DNA of 64,000 bases from G963668185 sp963668185. Its GTDB lineage: Bacteria; Chloroflexota; Dehalococcoidia; Lucifugimonadales; G963668185. Below, one piece after another: positions 54,533 through 63,972 of this stretch. The translations under genes were made by a program, and so were the position numbers. Positions within the stretch are counted from its first letter, which is position 1. Each line of letters begins with the position of its first letter. The stretch covers positions 620,001 through 684,000 of the forward strand of contig OY764162.1 of the NCBI GenBank assembly GCA_963668185.1. The letters run 5' to 3'. The notes below the pieces were generated by a model that worked only from the letters and a program-made list of their open reading frames with translations, searched no databases and had not been told where the DNA came from.

Positions 54533-55738
54533 TTGCCCCTGGTGCTGACAAACGCAACCCTCATCGACTGCGTGAGCCCGGACCCCGTGCCGGACGCGAG
54601 CGTCGTCATTGAGGACGGTCGCATTGCGGATATCACGCACGGCGCCCGCTCCCCCGCCGCCGGCAACGCCCGCGTCATAGACCTGGACGGCGCGTTCCTG
54701 CTCCCCGGCCTGTGGGATGTCCACATCCACCCTGCTCCCGTAGGCGGCGGCAGTCCGACCGTGGCCCAGCAGACGGCCGGCTTTGGCCGGAACCTGTCGC
54801 GCGGCTTGCTGGAAGGCGGCGTGGTCGGCGTGCGATGCGGCGGCGCGTCCCACTTCATGGACGTCGCCTGGCGTGAGGCTTTCGACTCAGGCGAACTGGA
54901 CGGCCCCCGCGTGTTCGCCTGCGGAAACTTTCTCACCACCACCGGCGGTCATTTTCTTGCCTCGGGCCACGCCCGGGAGTGCGACGGCCCGTACGGCTTC
55001 GTGAAAGCCATCAGGGAGCAGATCAGGAACAACGTGGACCACATCAAGCTGAACCTCTCCGGCGGCGTCATGGGGCCGCGCTGGGACCTGCACACGCACC
55101 GCTTCCTGCTGGAGGAGGAGTTGGAGGCTGCGTTCGCCGTCTGCCGTCTGCGCGACTTCGACGTGATGGCCCACGCCACGAACCCGGAGGCGGTCAAGGC
55201 GGCCATCAGGCTGGGCGCGCACACCGTCGAGCACGGCTACATCATGGACGACGAGTGCATCGAGCTTTTCCTTGAGCGCGACTGCTGGTACGTCCCTACC
55301 CTCGGCATAACCCATCTGACTCCGTCACAGGCAACGTCCGAGCGTGAGAGGCGCTGGACCGAGCGGAAGGCCCTCGCGCCCGATCTCGTGGCCCGCGCCG
55401 AGGCCGCCGTCGACACCCACCGCAACTGGTTCCAGTCCGCCCTGAGCGCCGGCGTGAAGATGGCGCTGGGCTCCGACGTTTACCCGCTGCGCGAGTCCGC
55501 CCTGCTGGAGATGGGCCTGTGGGTCAAGTCCGGCGCGACGCCGTGGCAGACGCTGCTGGCCGCCACCCGCAACGGCGCGGCGCTGTGCGGCGTGGGCGAC
55601 GACCTCGGCACCGTGGAACCCGGCAAGATCGCCGATCTCATAGTAGTGGACGGCAACCCCCTCGAGGACATAGCAAACGTCGGCAATCTCCAGCTAGTCC
55701 TCAAGACCGGCAAAGTAGTCGCAGACCACCGCCCATAA
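54533..55738 (+). CDS. Amidohydrolase family protein (imidazolonepropionase-like)
   Basis: A 401-residue metal-dependent amidohydrolase. The barrel metal ligands are HxH in LWDVHIHPAP, a probable carboxylated Lys in HIKLNLSGG, His in MAHATN and VEHGYI, and Asp in ALGSDVYPL. The N-terminal beta-sandwich carries ASVVIEDGRIADI, and the C-terminus AGKIADLIVVDGNPLED. TTG 54533 follows GGAGG at 54523-54527. Substrate is not predictable; prolidase-like or imidazolone-like compounds are typical. Confidence 0.83.
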   Translation: MPLVLTNATLIDCVSPDPVPDASVVIEDGRIADITHGARSPAAGNARVIDLDGAFLLPGLWDVHIHPAPVGGGSPTVAQQTAGFGRNLSRGLLEGGVVGVRCGGASHFMDVAWREAFDSGELDGPRVFACGNFLTTTGGHFLASGHARECDGPYGFVKAIREQIRNNVDHIKLNLSGGVMGPRWDLHTHRFLLEEELEAAFAVCRLRDFDVMAHATNPEAVKAAIRLGAHTVEHGYIMDDECIELFLERDCWYVPTLGITHLTPSQATSERERRWTERKALAPDLVARAEAAVDTHRNWFQSALSAGVKMALGSDVYPLRESALLEMGLWVKSGATPWQTLLAATRNGAALCGVGDDLGTVEPGKIADLIVVDGNPLEDIANVGNLQLVLKTGKVVADHRP

Positions 55739-55767
55739 CCGCTCGCAGCCTGCTCGCCGCAGCCCCT

Positions 55768-55795
55768 GTAGTAGCGGGTCTCAGACCCGCCTTCC
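55768..55795. repeat. Interspersed palindrome, family B (variant)
   Basis: GTAGTAGCGGGTCTCAG then ACCCGCCTTCC; the GCGGGTCT/AGACCCGC stem is conserved. Confidence 0.65.
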
Positions 55796-55838
55796 ACGCA
55801 AGCCACCCCGCCCTGTACGTAGCGAGCCCCATCGAGCC

Positions 55839-55864
55839 CGTTCGTCCTGAGCCTGTCGAACCAC
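55839..55864 (+). repeat. Interspersed palindrome, family A (variant)
   Basis: CGTTCGTCCTGAGCCTG then TCGAACCAC, about 100 bases before the fusion gene. Confidence 0.65.
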
Positions 55865-55961
55865 AACACGCGCCGCCTCTGAAAAACCCCTTCCCTGCCC
55901 ACCTCCCTCCCAACCGCAATCCAGCGTACAATCGGCCCCCACCCGGCCACAGGAGGCTCAC

Positions 55962-57962
55962 ATGGACGCACCGCTAAGGTGGGGGATCATCGGCGCCGGC
56001 AGGATAGCCGGCCAATTCGCGCGCGGCCTGGAACACACGGACAGCGGCGACCTCGTTGCCGTCGCCAGCCGAACGGCGGCCAACGCCGAGCACTTCGTCG
56101 AGGCCCACGCCGTCCAGCGTCGGCACGCCGGGTACGATGCGCTGCTGAACGATCCCGGCGTCGACGCCGTCTACATCTCGACGCCCCACCCAATGCACGC
56201 CGAGTGGGCGATCAAGTCCGCCGAGGCCGGCAAACACATCCTCTGCGAGAAGCCCATGACCCTCAACGAAGCAGACACCATGGCCGTCGTGGAGGCGGCC
56301 CGGCGCAACGACGTCTTCCTCATGGAGGCGTTCATGTACCGGTGTCACCCGCAGACCGAGAAGCTGGTGGAGCTGCTGAGGAGCGGCATCATCGGCGACG
56401 TGAAGCTCGTGCGGGCGACGTTCAGTTTCCGGGGCCAATACGACCCTGAGGGGATGGACTACCACTACTCCAATGCCCTCGGCGGGGGCGGCATCCTGGA
56501 CGTTGGCTGCTACACGGTGTCCATGGCCCGTCTCGTGGCCGCCGTCGCGCTCGGCGTGGACGTCGCGGAGCCCTGCGATCTGCATGCGGTCGGGCACATC
56601 GGACCCGAGCGCCGCATCGACGAGTACTCGGCGGCAACGCTGAAGTTCGACGGGGACATCGTCGCGGAGGTCGCCTGCGGTGTGCGTCTGGCAATGGACA
56701 ACGAAGTCCGCATCTATGGCACTGAAGGTCGCCTCGTCTTGACGGAACCATGGTTCTGCAGCGGAGTCGAGGGCGGAACGAGCCACATCGAGGTCCACCG
56801 CGGGGGGCAGGCCCCTGAACGGATCGCCGTCTCAACCGACAGGTGGCTGTACGCTATCGAGGCCGACCACGTTGCCGAAAACGTCGTACGTCGCCAGGCC
56901 GGCTTCCCGGGAACGACGTGGGAGGACTCGCTCGCCAACGCCAGGGCGCTGGACCGCTGGCGTGACGCCATCGGCTTGAAGTACGACGCCGAGCAGCCCT
57001 CGAGTATGACAACGCCGGTCCACGGCAGGCCGCTCGCCCGCCGCTCCGACGCCCGCATGACATACGGCAGCGTGGATGGTGTCGATAAGCCCGTGTCGAG
57101 AATCGCGATGGGTACCGTGGCCCTGGAAGACCTGCGCCTCGCCTCGGTCATGTTCGACGACTTCTTCGAGATGGGAGGAAACTGCTTAGACACCGCACAT
57201 GTGTACGGAGAAGGCCGGTCTGAGGTGACCCTTGGCCAGTGGCTCCGCAACAGGGGCGTGCGCGATCAGGCCGTCGTCGTCACCAAGGGCGGCCACACAC
57301 CCCACTGCTACCCGGACGCCGTAACGAGTCAGTTGACGCAGAGCCTCGACTTTCTGGGCACAGACCACGTTGACATCTATCTGCTTCACCGCGACAACCC
57401 TGAGATTCCTGTCGACGAGTTCATCGACGTTCTGAGCGAGCAGGCCGCCGCCGGCCGGATAAGGGCATTCGGTGCGTCGAACTGGACCATCGACCGCTTC
57501 GACGAGGCCAACCAGTACGCGCGGAAGCATGGTCGGACAGGCTTCACCGTACTGAGCAACAACTTCAGCCTCGCGCGAATGCATGAGCCGCCGTGGCCGG
57601 GATGCTTGACGGCATCGGACCCGGAGTCCCGCGCGTGGCTGGAGGCCAAGCAGGTCCCGCTGCTCTCATGGTCGAGCCAGGCTCAGGGCTACTTCGCTGC
57701 CGACGGTCCGGGCCAGTTCCCCGCCTCCTGGCACACCGCAGACAATCAAGAGCGTCGCAACCGTGCCCGCACCCTTGCGAATGAAAGAGGCGTCCAACCG
57801 ACCGCCATCGCCCTGGCATACGCGCTCGCCCAGCCATTCCCCGTGTACCCAGCCATAGGCCCCGCCACCATGCGCGAAACAGCGTCATCACTAGAGGCGC
57901 TCACCGTACAGCTAACACCAGGCGAGGCCCAGTGGCTGGACCTGACCGGATCCGGACGATGA
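55962..57962 (+). CDS. Gfo/Idh/MocA dehydrogenase fused to aldo-keto reductase
   Basis: A 666-residue fusion. Residues 1-345: NAD-binding GIIGAGRIAGQF, and the family motif CEKPMTLNEADT, with the C-terminal lobe FYRCHPQTEKLVELL-like stretch. Residues about 365-666: an aldo-keto reductase with Asp in NCLDTAHVYGEGRSE, Tyr in the same motif, Lys in VVVTKGGH and His in YLLHRDNP. The hinge is about residues 345-365. The two could act in sequence on a sugar or polyol. Start ATG after GGAGG at 55952. Confidence 0.86.
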   Translation: MDAPLRWGIIGAGRIAGQFARGLEHTDSGDLVAVASRTAANAEHFVEAHAVQRRHAGYDALLNDPGVDAVYISTPHPMHAEWAIKSAEAGKHILCEKPMTLNEADTMAVVEAARRNDVFLMEAFMYRCHPQTEKLVELLRSGIIGDVKLVRATFSFRGQYDPEGMDYHYSNALGGGGILDVGCYTVSMARLVAAVALGVDVAEPCDLHAVGHIGPERRIDEYSAATLKFDGDIVAEVACGVRLAMDNEVRIYGTEGRLVLTEPWFCSGVEGGTSHIEVHRGGQAPERIAVSTDRWLYAIEADHVAENVVRRQAGFPGTTWEDSLANARALDRWRDAIGLKYDAEQPSSMTTPVHGRPLARRSDARMTYGSVDGVDKPVSRIAMGTVALEDLRLASVMFDDFFEMGGNCLDTAHVYGEGRSEVTLGQWLRNRGVRDQAVVVTKGGHTPHCYPDAVTSQLTQSLDFLGTDHVDIYLLHRDNPEIPVDEFIDVLSEQAAAGRIRAFGASNWTIDRFDEANQYARKHGRTGFTVLSNNFSLARMHEPPWPGCLTASDPESRAWLEAKQVPLLSWSSQAQGYFAADGPGQFPASWHTADNQERRNRARTLANERGVQPTAIALAYALAQPFPVYPAIGPATMRETASSLEALTVQLTPGEAQWLDLTGSGR

Positions 57963-58123
57963 GAAGCTAAGTCTATTCCCATCCACCACGCTAGAAGACC
58001 GGCTTCAAAAGTACAGCACACCCGTCCCAAGTCATAGGACGATTCGCGAATCGCCGTCCCCGGTTCCAGGCCGCCGTCCGACCGTTGCGCCGATGCCTGC
58101 GTCTGTTCCATCATGGAGCCGAC

Positions 58124-58834
58124 ATGTGCGGCAGGTATAGTCTCATAATCGCTGACCTCGGCGAGCTTGCGCAGCGCTTCGAGTTCGACGGCGACTGGCT
58201 GGCCTTCGAGTCAGCGTACAACGTCGCCCCCACGCACGAGGTCCTGACCGTCGTTGGCGGAGACGCGCGCCGCGCCGGCTACATGCGCTGGGGCCTGATA
58301 CCCCGCTGGGCAAAGGACGCCAGGATCGGGAGCCGCATGATCAACGCGAGAGCCGAGACGGTGGCCGAGAAGCCTGCGTTTCGCGACGCGCTGCGCCGCC
58401 GCCGTTGTCTCATCCTCGCGGACGGCTTCTACGAGTGGCAGCGCAACGGCAAAGAAAGGCGGCCCATGCGCGTCGTCATGCGTTCCGGCGAACCGTTCGC
58501 CTTCGCCGGAATCTGGTCGGTGTGGAAGGACCCGGACGGCAACCGCATCCCGTCATGCGCCATCATCACCACCACGGCCAACGACGCTCTCAGGCCCATC
58601 CACGACCGCATGCCCGTCATCCTGACTAAGGAGGCGGAAAAACTTTGGCTGGACCGCTCCGTCGAAGACCCAGCCGCCATCACAAGCGTCCTGGCCCCCT
58701 ACCCCAGCGACAGCGTTGAAGCCTACGAAGTCTCCCCTCTCGTAAACTCCGTCGCCAACAACAGCCCCGAGGTCGCGCAAGCCGTGCAAGCCACATCTCA
58801 GAGGATATCCAAAGAAGTCCGTTCACTCTTGTAG
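58124..58834 (+). CDS. SOS response-associated peptidase (YedK/HMCES family, SRAP)
   Basis: A 236-residue SRAP-domain protein, which crosslinks abasic sites in single-stranded DNA through its N-terminal Cys. After Met removal Cys2 (MCGRYSL) is exposed; the Glu in DGFYEWQ and His in RPIHDRMPVIL are the other known active-site residues; NARAETVAEKPAFR is conserved. ATG 58124 follows GGAG at 58115. Its 3' end overlaps the next gene by 37 bases in a convergent arrangement. Confidence 0.9.
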   Translation: MCGRYSLIIADLGELAQRFEFDGDWLAFESAYNVAPTHEVLTVVGGDARRAGYMRWGLIPRWAKDARIGSRMINARAETVAEKPAFRDALRRRRCLILADGFYEWQRNGKERRPMRVVMRSGEPFAFAGIWSVWKDPDGNRIPSCAIITTTANDALRPIHDRMPVILTKEAEKLWLDRSVEDPAAITSVLAPYPSDSVEAYEVSPLVNSVANNSPEVAQAVQATSQRISKEVRSLL

Positions 58835-60108
58835 AGGCGGGTCTGAGACCCGCCTTCCCGCCGGTGCTCCTCCAGCACTTCGAGAAACTCCGCGTAGCTG
58901 GACACCTGGGAGATGACCTTCGAGAAAGTCCCAACGTCCGGCAGCAACTCGCGCAGCTCCCGCACCTCGCCTCCGATCGGGCTGACCGACGCCGCGCTCT
59001 CCCCATACTGGTTGAAGAACGCGAAGAACGCCTGGTTGAGCTTCCGGATGCCGTATCCGCCCAGCCTGAGCCGCCACCGGCGCTCCTTCATGTACTCCTC
59101 AGCCTCCTCCACCCTGCCTTCCGCGAGTAGCTCGTCGGTGCGCAGCCGCGTCTCCCTCAGGAAATCCGTTATCTGCGGGTTTGCGACCTGGCCGCTCTGG
59201 TAGCTGAATGAAGACTCGTCGAGGTCGCCGCCCATACGCTCGAAAGCCATGTCCCCGATCTCCCGTCCCGCCAGGTCCGCTGCTGTCTCGTTGAGCGTCG
59301 TCATGTCAGGCGAGTCGAGATAATTCCAGCCGAGCGGCTTAAAGAACCAGTGGTTGTGCAGCCACTCGTGCGCCGCCGTCCTTGTAACCGTTCGCAGCGT
59401 GTTGTCGTCCAGCACCAGCGCCGGATAGGTCCCTATGCCGCCGAGGTTGATGACAAGGGCCGATACGTCGTGCTCTTCCTCGATCTCTCGTTCGAGCTGG
59501 TCTCGTTCGAACGGTCGCAGCCCCGTCCGCATCGCCACCGTGCCCTGCAGCCGGATCTCATCCCTCGGCGAAGTGATCAGCAGCGTGGGTGTGCTGTCGA
59601 GCCGGATGTCCACAGGAGGCCAGATCAGGCCAAGAGCCAGCCCGAAGCCCTCCTCGACCAGCACCGCGCTGATCTCCGCCTCCAGCGCCTCCTCCGCCTC
59701 CGGACGGAGCCTGTTCCTGGTGGCCTTGAGTTCGTCAAGGTACTCCGTCGAGATGGGCGAGACCTTGCTCGCGCTCGTCCCCGGTATCGCGGTCCGCGAC
59801 TCCAGCAGTCCTTCGATCCTCGCCTCTTCCTTGTGAAGCCTGCGGACGGTAAGAAGGTACTCGTCGAGCATGGCCAGCCGCTCTTCTCTCGGCGGCCTGT
59901 GTCCCGGCCGCAGTTCGAAGATCCAGTGGACCCACTTGTCCGGCAGGGTCGAAATCTCATAACCCACGAAGGAGAACAGGTACGGCGCGGCGTTGGCCTT
60001 GCCCGGCGTGAGGAACAGGGAGTCGGACTGCAGGTACAGCATCGAGACGAGCATGACCAGGACGAAGCCCGTCTTGCCGAGCCGGCCGAACCGCGCGCCG
60101 GCGGTCAT
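58798..60108 (-). CDS. Membrane-anchored HExxH protein, putative metallopeptidase
   Basis: 436 residues. One N-terminal membrane segment (about 12-30, FVLVMLVSMLYLQ) with the bulk outside. HEWLH at 247-251 with a further His at 253, and NETAADLAG at about 273-281 provide a zinc site of the gluzincin type (Glu274). Large helical regions (about 70-150). Not an obvious known family. It starts in a 4-base overlap with an MFS gene. The last 30 residues are translated through a family B repeat, so the natural C-terminus may differ. Confidence 0.65.
   Translation of the reverse strand: MTAGARFGRLGKTGFVLVMLVSMLYLQSDSLFLTPGKANAAPYLFSFVGYEISTLPDKWVHWIFELRPGHRPPREERLAMLDEYLLTVRRLHKEEARIEGLLESRTAIPGTSASKVSPISTEYLDELKATRNRLRPEAEEALEAEISAVLVEEGFGLALGLIWPPVDIRLDSTPTLLITSPRDEIRLQGTVAMRTGLRPFERDQLEREIEEEHDVSALVINLGGIGTYPALVLDDNTLRTVTRTAAHEWLHNHWFFKPLGWNYLDSPDMTTLNETAADLAGREIGDMAFERMGGDLDESSFSYQSGQVANPQITDFLRETRLRTDELLAEGRVEEAEEYMKERRWRLRLGGYGIRKLNQAFFAFFNQYGESAASVSPIGGEVRELRELLPDVGTFSKVISQVSSYAEFLEVLEEHRREGGSQTRLYKSERTSLDIL
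58831..58860. repeat. Family B repeat in overlapping gene ends
   Basis: GTAGAGGCGGGTCTGAGACC then CGCCTTCCCG. It lies inside the 3' end of the HExxH gene and at the SRAP gene stop. Confidence 0.7.
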
Positions 60109-61427
60109 CTGGCTGTCGCGGCGCTCTCCCCGTCTGCGTACCGGCCCGGAGACAGCTCGTGGAGCCTGCCGAGCATCAGGAACGGCACGAACGCGAAAGC
60201 CGCCCCCGCGATGCCGACGCCTGTGAGTCCGAACGCGCCCGCGATCACCCCGGCCAGCACCGGCACGCCTATCGAGAAGCCGCTTCCGAAGGTGTCGTTC
60301 GCTCCTATCGCGCGGCCTCTAGCGTCCGGCGCCGTGGTGTCCGCCAGTATGGCCGTGGAAGCGACGTTCACCGACGACCAGCCTACCCCAACCAGGAACA
60401 GGCCGAGCGTGATTACGGCGTACACGGGAGTCACGGGGACCAGCGCCGCCCCGGCGACGGCTGTCAGCAGGCCCGCGGCCAGCATCGGCTTCCTGCCCGC
60501 CGCGTCGGCGGCGCGCCCGAAGAAGATAGAAAACGCGAACATGCCCACCACGTGCAGGGCCACCGCCAACGCTATCGATCCCAGCGAGTAGCCGCTGTTG
60601 GACAGCACCAACGGCGTCATGATCATCATCATGCTCATGTTGGCCTGCGCGGAGGCGAAGCACAGATACGCCACCTGCTTGGGCCGGTGCGCCAACAGCG
60701 GCAGCAGTCCGACGCTCGCGCCCGCCGGCCTGGGGCCGTGCGCGTGGCCCGGCCAGTACTCGGACAAGTTCTCGGCGATCCACTTCGGGTCCGGCCTAAC
60801 CATGACGAAGCATACGAATGCCGGTACCAGCGATATGGGCAGCAGGAACCAGGACAATGCCAGCGGGTCCTGGCCCGCCATGGGAGAGAGCCATTCGCCT
60901 CCCCTGACCACTACCGGCGATATGAACGCCCCCGCCACCGTGCCGGTGAGCACGAATCCCAGGCCCTCGCCGCGCCTGGCGGTAGGGTACATGTCCGACG
61001 CCGCCACTCTGATCTGCCTGCCCGCGCCCACTCCCAGGCCGAGCACCAGGATTCCGCCGATGAACACCGCGAACGAGTCGGCGATGAGCGACAGGCCGAG
61101 CAGGCACGCGCCGCCGAGCCCCAGCACCACCGACGCCGCCATTCCGAACCTGCGGCCGTACCTGTCGTTCAGCATACCGATCGGATAGGAGACCACGACC
61201 TGCGTCGCGGCCAGCACCGTCCCCCCGATCCCGGCCCAGACGACGCTCCCGGTGATCGTGGTCACCATGAGCGCGCTGAGCGTGATCGCCATCTGCATCG
61301 TGGGGCCCTGGAGCGCGAGGCCGAGCGTGATTAAAAGCGTGTTGCGGCGAATGGCCCTCGGTATCGGCTCCGCGACCGGGTCCGTCCTGAACCGCACGGG
61401 ACTTCCGAGCCTTGGAAGGAACTTCAA
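60105..61427 (-). CDS. MFS transporter
   Basis: A 440-residue 12-helix major facilitator. LNDRYGRRFGMAASV is the loop 2-3 motif, and FFGRAADAAGRKPMLAAGLL the mirror loop 8-9. N-terminal 40 residues are cytoplasmic. The start is TTG 61427. It overlaps the HExxH gene by four bases. Substrate unknown; drug/metabolite efflux is possible. Confidence 0.82.
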   Translation of the reverse strand: MKFLPRLGSPVRFRTDPVAEPIPRAIRRNTLLITLGLALQGPTMQMAITLSALMVTTITGSVVWAGIGGTVLAATQVVVSYPIGMLNDRYGRRFGMAASVVLGLGGACLLGLSLIADSFAVFIGGILVLGLGVGAGRQIRVAASDMYPTARRGEGLGFVLTGTVAGAFISPVVVRGGEWLSPMAGQDPLALSWFLLPISLVPAFVCFVMVRPDPKWIAENLSEYWPGHAHGPRPAGASVGLLPLLAHRPKQVAYLCFASAQANMSMMMIMTPLVLSNSGYSLGSIALAVALHVVGMFAFSIFFGRAADAAGRKPMLAAGLLTAVAGAALVPVTPVYAVITLGLFLVGVGWSSVNVASTAILADTTAPDARGRAIGANDTFGSGFSIGVPVLAGVIAGAFGLTGVGIAGAAFAFVPFLMLGRLHELSPGRYADGESAATAR

Positions 61428-61502
61428 ACCCTGCCCCTCAGAAGCTCATCGCGCAGCTTCTCAGAACGCGGAGAAAGCTGGAACGATGGGTAACCGCCGC
61501 CC

Positions 61503-62585
61503 TCATGCCAGGTCGTCCAGCATCGGCATGACCTCTCCGGCCAGCAGCCTCATCGAGCGCTCCCACTTGTCCTTCGGCTCCCACTCGTGCCCCATCGCCA
61601 GCAGCACTCCGAATCCGCCGACCTCCTCGTACCCCCTTCGTATCTGGTCCGCAACGTCCTCCGGGCTGCCGACGATCCAGATGTTGTCCAGGAAGTACTC
61701 AGGCGTCAGCTCGGAGTCAGGCATGTCTGGATCGACCTTGAAGATGGGCCTGCGGTTGCTGAAATTCATCAGGTTCATCCAGTACTGCATGTAATCGCGC
61801 GCCAGCACGCCTTCCAGCGCGTCCTGCCTGGCCTGCTCCGTCGTCTCCGCAACGTACACCTCCCGTGCAATCCGCCACAAAGACCGGTCCGCCTTCTTCC
61901 CAGCGGCTTCGGCGCCCTTCTCCACAGAGTCCCAGTGCCCCTTAACAGTGCTCATGGGAATGAAGTTCACGCTCATCGGCATCCAGCCTCGCGCTCCGGC
62001 CAGGGTCAGCGTGTCCGAGTTGGGTGACACGCCCGCCACGCCGATGGGCGGGTGCGGCTTCTGGTACGGCCCCAGGTGCCATCTCAGGCCGATCTCCTCG
62101 ACCGGCTCCGGCACAGTTCCCCTCCATCGCGGGTGCTCGTAAAGCCCGGGCTTGGGGTCTTTCCAAAGCTCGATTATCAGGTCCACCGCCTCCCGCGTCA
62201 GCGCCCGCTGGTCAACCTTTGTGGAGTCGAAGTCGAAGAGTTGCTGGTCTCCCGGGGTGGAACTGGAGCCGACGCCCCAGTAGAAACGCCCCCGCGCCAT
62301 GTGGTCTAGTTGAGCGATCCTGTGGGCAAGCATGAACGGATTGTGGTTGGGCATGCACGACACGCCGGTGCCGAGAATGATGTTCTCGGTCATCGCCAGC
62401 GCCTGGGCGATGAACAGGTCGGGAGCAGGTATGTTTTCCCACTCAAAGGTCAGGTGCTCCCCTATCCACGCCTCCTCGTAGCCGAGCCTGTCCAGCAGGA
62501 CGATCTGTTCCAGGTCGCTGTGAATCGTCTCGGTGAAGTCGTGCCCAGGAGGATGGAGCGGCATTGTGAAGTAACCGAGTTTCAA
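61503..62585 (-). CDS. LLM-class flavin-dependent oxidoreductase (luciferase-like)
   Basis: A 360-residue bacterial luciferase-like monooxygenase. KLGYFTMPLHPPGHDFTETIHSDLEQIVLLDRLGYEEAWIGEHLTFEW and the barrel stretch ILGTGVSCMPNHNPFMLAHRIAQLDHMARGRFYWGVGSSS are typical. TTG 62585 with GAGGAA upstream is chosen; the ATG 13 codons earlier is less likely. Cofactor is FMN or F420. Such genes are abundant in SAR202-type genomes. It lies between two MFS genes on the same strand. Confidence 0.85.
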   Translation of the reverse strand: MKLGYFTMPLHPPGHDFTETIHSDLEQIVLLDRLGYEEAWIGEHLTFEWENIPAPDLFIAQALAMTENIILGTGVSCMPNHNPFMLAHRIAQLDHMARGRFYWGVGSSSTPGDQQLFDFDSTKVDQRALTREAVDLIIELWKDPKPGLYEHPRWRGTVPEPVEEIGLRWHLGPYQKPHPPIGVAGVSPNSDTLTLAGARGWMPMSVNFIPMSTVKGHWDSVEKGAEAAGKKADRSLWRIAREVYVAETTEQARQDALEGVLARDYMQYWMNLMNFSNRRPIFKVDPDMPDSELTPEYFLDNIWIVGSPEDVADQIRRGYEEVGGFGVLLAMGHEWEPKDKWERSMRLLAGEVMPMLDDLA

Positions 62586-62649
62586 TGTGATTCCTCTTTG
62601 TGGCCTCGCAGACTTGCGTTCCAATGAGGCCGGAATGAGTATTCTGCGG

Positions 62650-63972
62650 CTATGGTAGCCGACCCTTACCGGTGCGGGCGACCTTCGCGGCAGGCCTGGC
62701 CTCAGGCAGCGTCGGGCGCCGCACCGTTGTCACAAGCAGCGCGCCGCCCGCGCTGAGCCCGGCGAACAGCATGAACGGCAGGAAGTAGGTGCCCTGCACG
62801 TCGTATGCGTAGCCGGTGAGTATCGGCGCGACGATCATCGCCAGGTTGTTGGGCAACTGCGAGAGCCCCATGATCGTCGCGAACGAACGCCTGCCGAAGT
62901 AGTCGCCGCGTATAGCGGTCATGAGCGGAATGCGCCCACCAATTGCGATTCCGTACAGAACGGCGTACGGGTACGCCATGGCAACACTGTCCGCATAGGC
63001 GAGGATTACAAGCGACCCCGCCTGTATGAGCAGGAGCACCGTCAGGATGGGCGGCTTCGGCAGCTTGTCGGCCAGGAACCCCGCCGCCATCTGCGCGGGC
63101 ATCGCGAACACCGTGGTCCACATGGTTATGGTGGCAGCTCCGGTCCAACTCATGCCCAGGTCAACCAGCTTCGGCGAAAGGTGCAGAGACAGGCTGACGA
63201 TTGACGCCGTTGAGGACAGGTGCACGATGGTCAGAATCCAGAAGGCACGCGTTTTGAGCGCTTGCTTGGGCGTGAAATCGACTTCTCTGCTCTCGTCCGT
63301 TCCGGCTGAATCCTGACCTCTGCCGAAGTCCGGGCCGTCCGGCCGTTCGCCGCGGTCCTCCGGCCGGTTGCTTAGCGCTTTGAACACCGGCAAGACTGTC
63401 AGGAGCAGCGCCGCGCCTATGCCTGTCATCGCTATGCTGAAGCCATGGGACTGGATTCCAAACGCGAGCACCGGTACCAGGAATCCGCCGAAGTGCACTC
63501 CCATCATGGCGGTGGCCATGGCCTTGCTTCGGTGCCGGATGAACCAGTTGTTTACCATGGAAATGATCGCGAGCCATCCGCCCAGGCTGGAGCCAATCGT
63601 AACGAGAAAGAAGGTCGCGTAGAAATGCCACAGCTCCGTTACGCGCGCCACCAGCAGGAAGCCCACACCCATCGTCACGAAGCCGATCACGATCATCTGG
63701 CGGTTTCCGAAACGGTCCACGAGAAACCCTTCCATGGGTCCGATGATGGCGCCCTGCACCCGTGCTAACGAGAAAGCTCCGGAGAGGGCTGTGCGGCTCC
63801 ATCCGAACCGCGCCTCCAACGCCACTAGATAAGTGCCTACCCCCATGAACGTTGTGACGGACATCAACGTGAGCAGGAACATCGACACGCCCACGATCCT
63901 CCATCCGTAGAAGCCCCACATCTGCTCGATGGCCAGATGGATGCCGGATCGCGCTGGCGTCGTCTTACTCAT
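62650..63972 (-). CDS. MFS transporter, monocarboxylate/oxalate-like
   Basis: A 440-residue permease of about 12 helices. FYGWRIVGVSMFLLTLMS and RFGWSRTALSGAFSLARVQGAIIGP are the early helices typical of the monocarboxylate/OFA-like branch, with DRFGNRQMIVIGF as loop 2-3. A hydrophilic mid-loop (residues 200-235) separates the halves. It starts near the right end of the window; no downstream gene is visible within the 28 bases left. Confidence 0.83.
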   Translation of the reverse strand: MSKTTPARSGIHLAIEQMWGFYGWRIVGVSMFLLTLMSVTTFMGVGTYLVALEARFGWSRTALSGAFSLARVQGAIIGPMEGFLVDRFGNRQMIVIGFVTMGVGFLLVARVTELWHFYATFFLVTIGSSLGGWLAIISMVNNWFIRHRSKAMATAMMGVHFGGFLVPVLAFGIQSHGFSIAMTGIGAALLLTVLPVFKALSNRPEDRGERPDGPDFGRGQDSAGTDESREVDFTPKQALKTRAFWILTIVHLSSTASIVSLSLHLSPKLVDLGMSWTGAATITMWTTVFAMPAQMAAGFLADKLPKPPILTVLLLIQAGSLVILAYADSVAMAYPYAVLYGIAIGGRIPLMTAIRGDYFGRRSFATIMGLSQLPNNLAMIVAPILTGYAYDVQGTYFLPFMLFAGLSAGGALLVTTVRRPTLPEARPAAKVARTGKGRLP

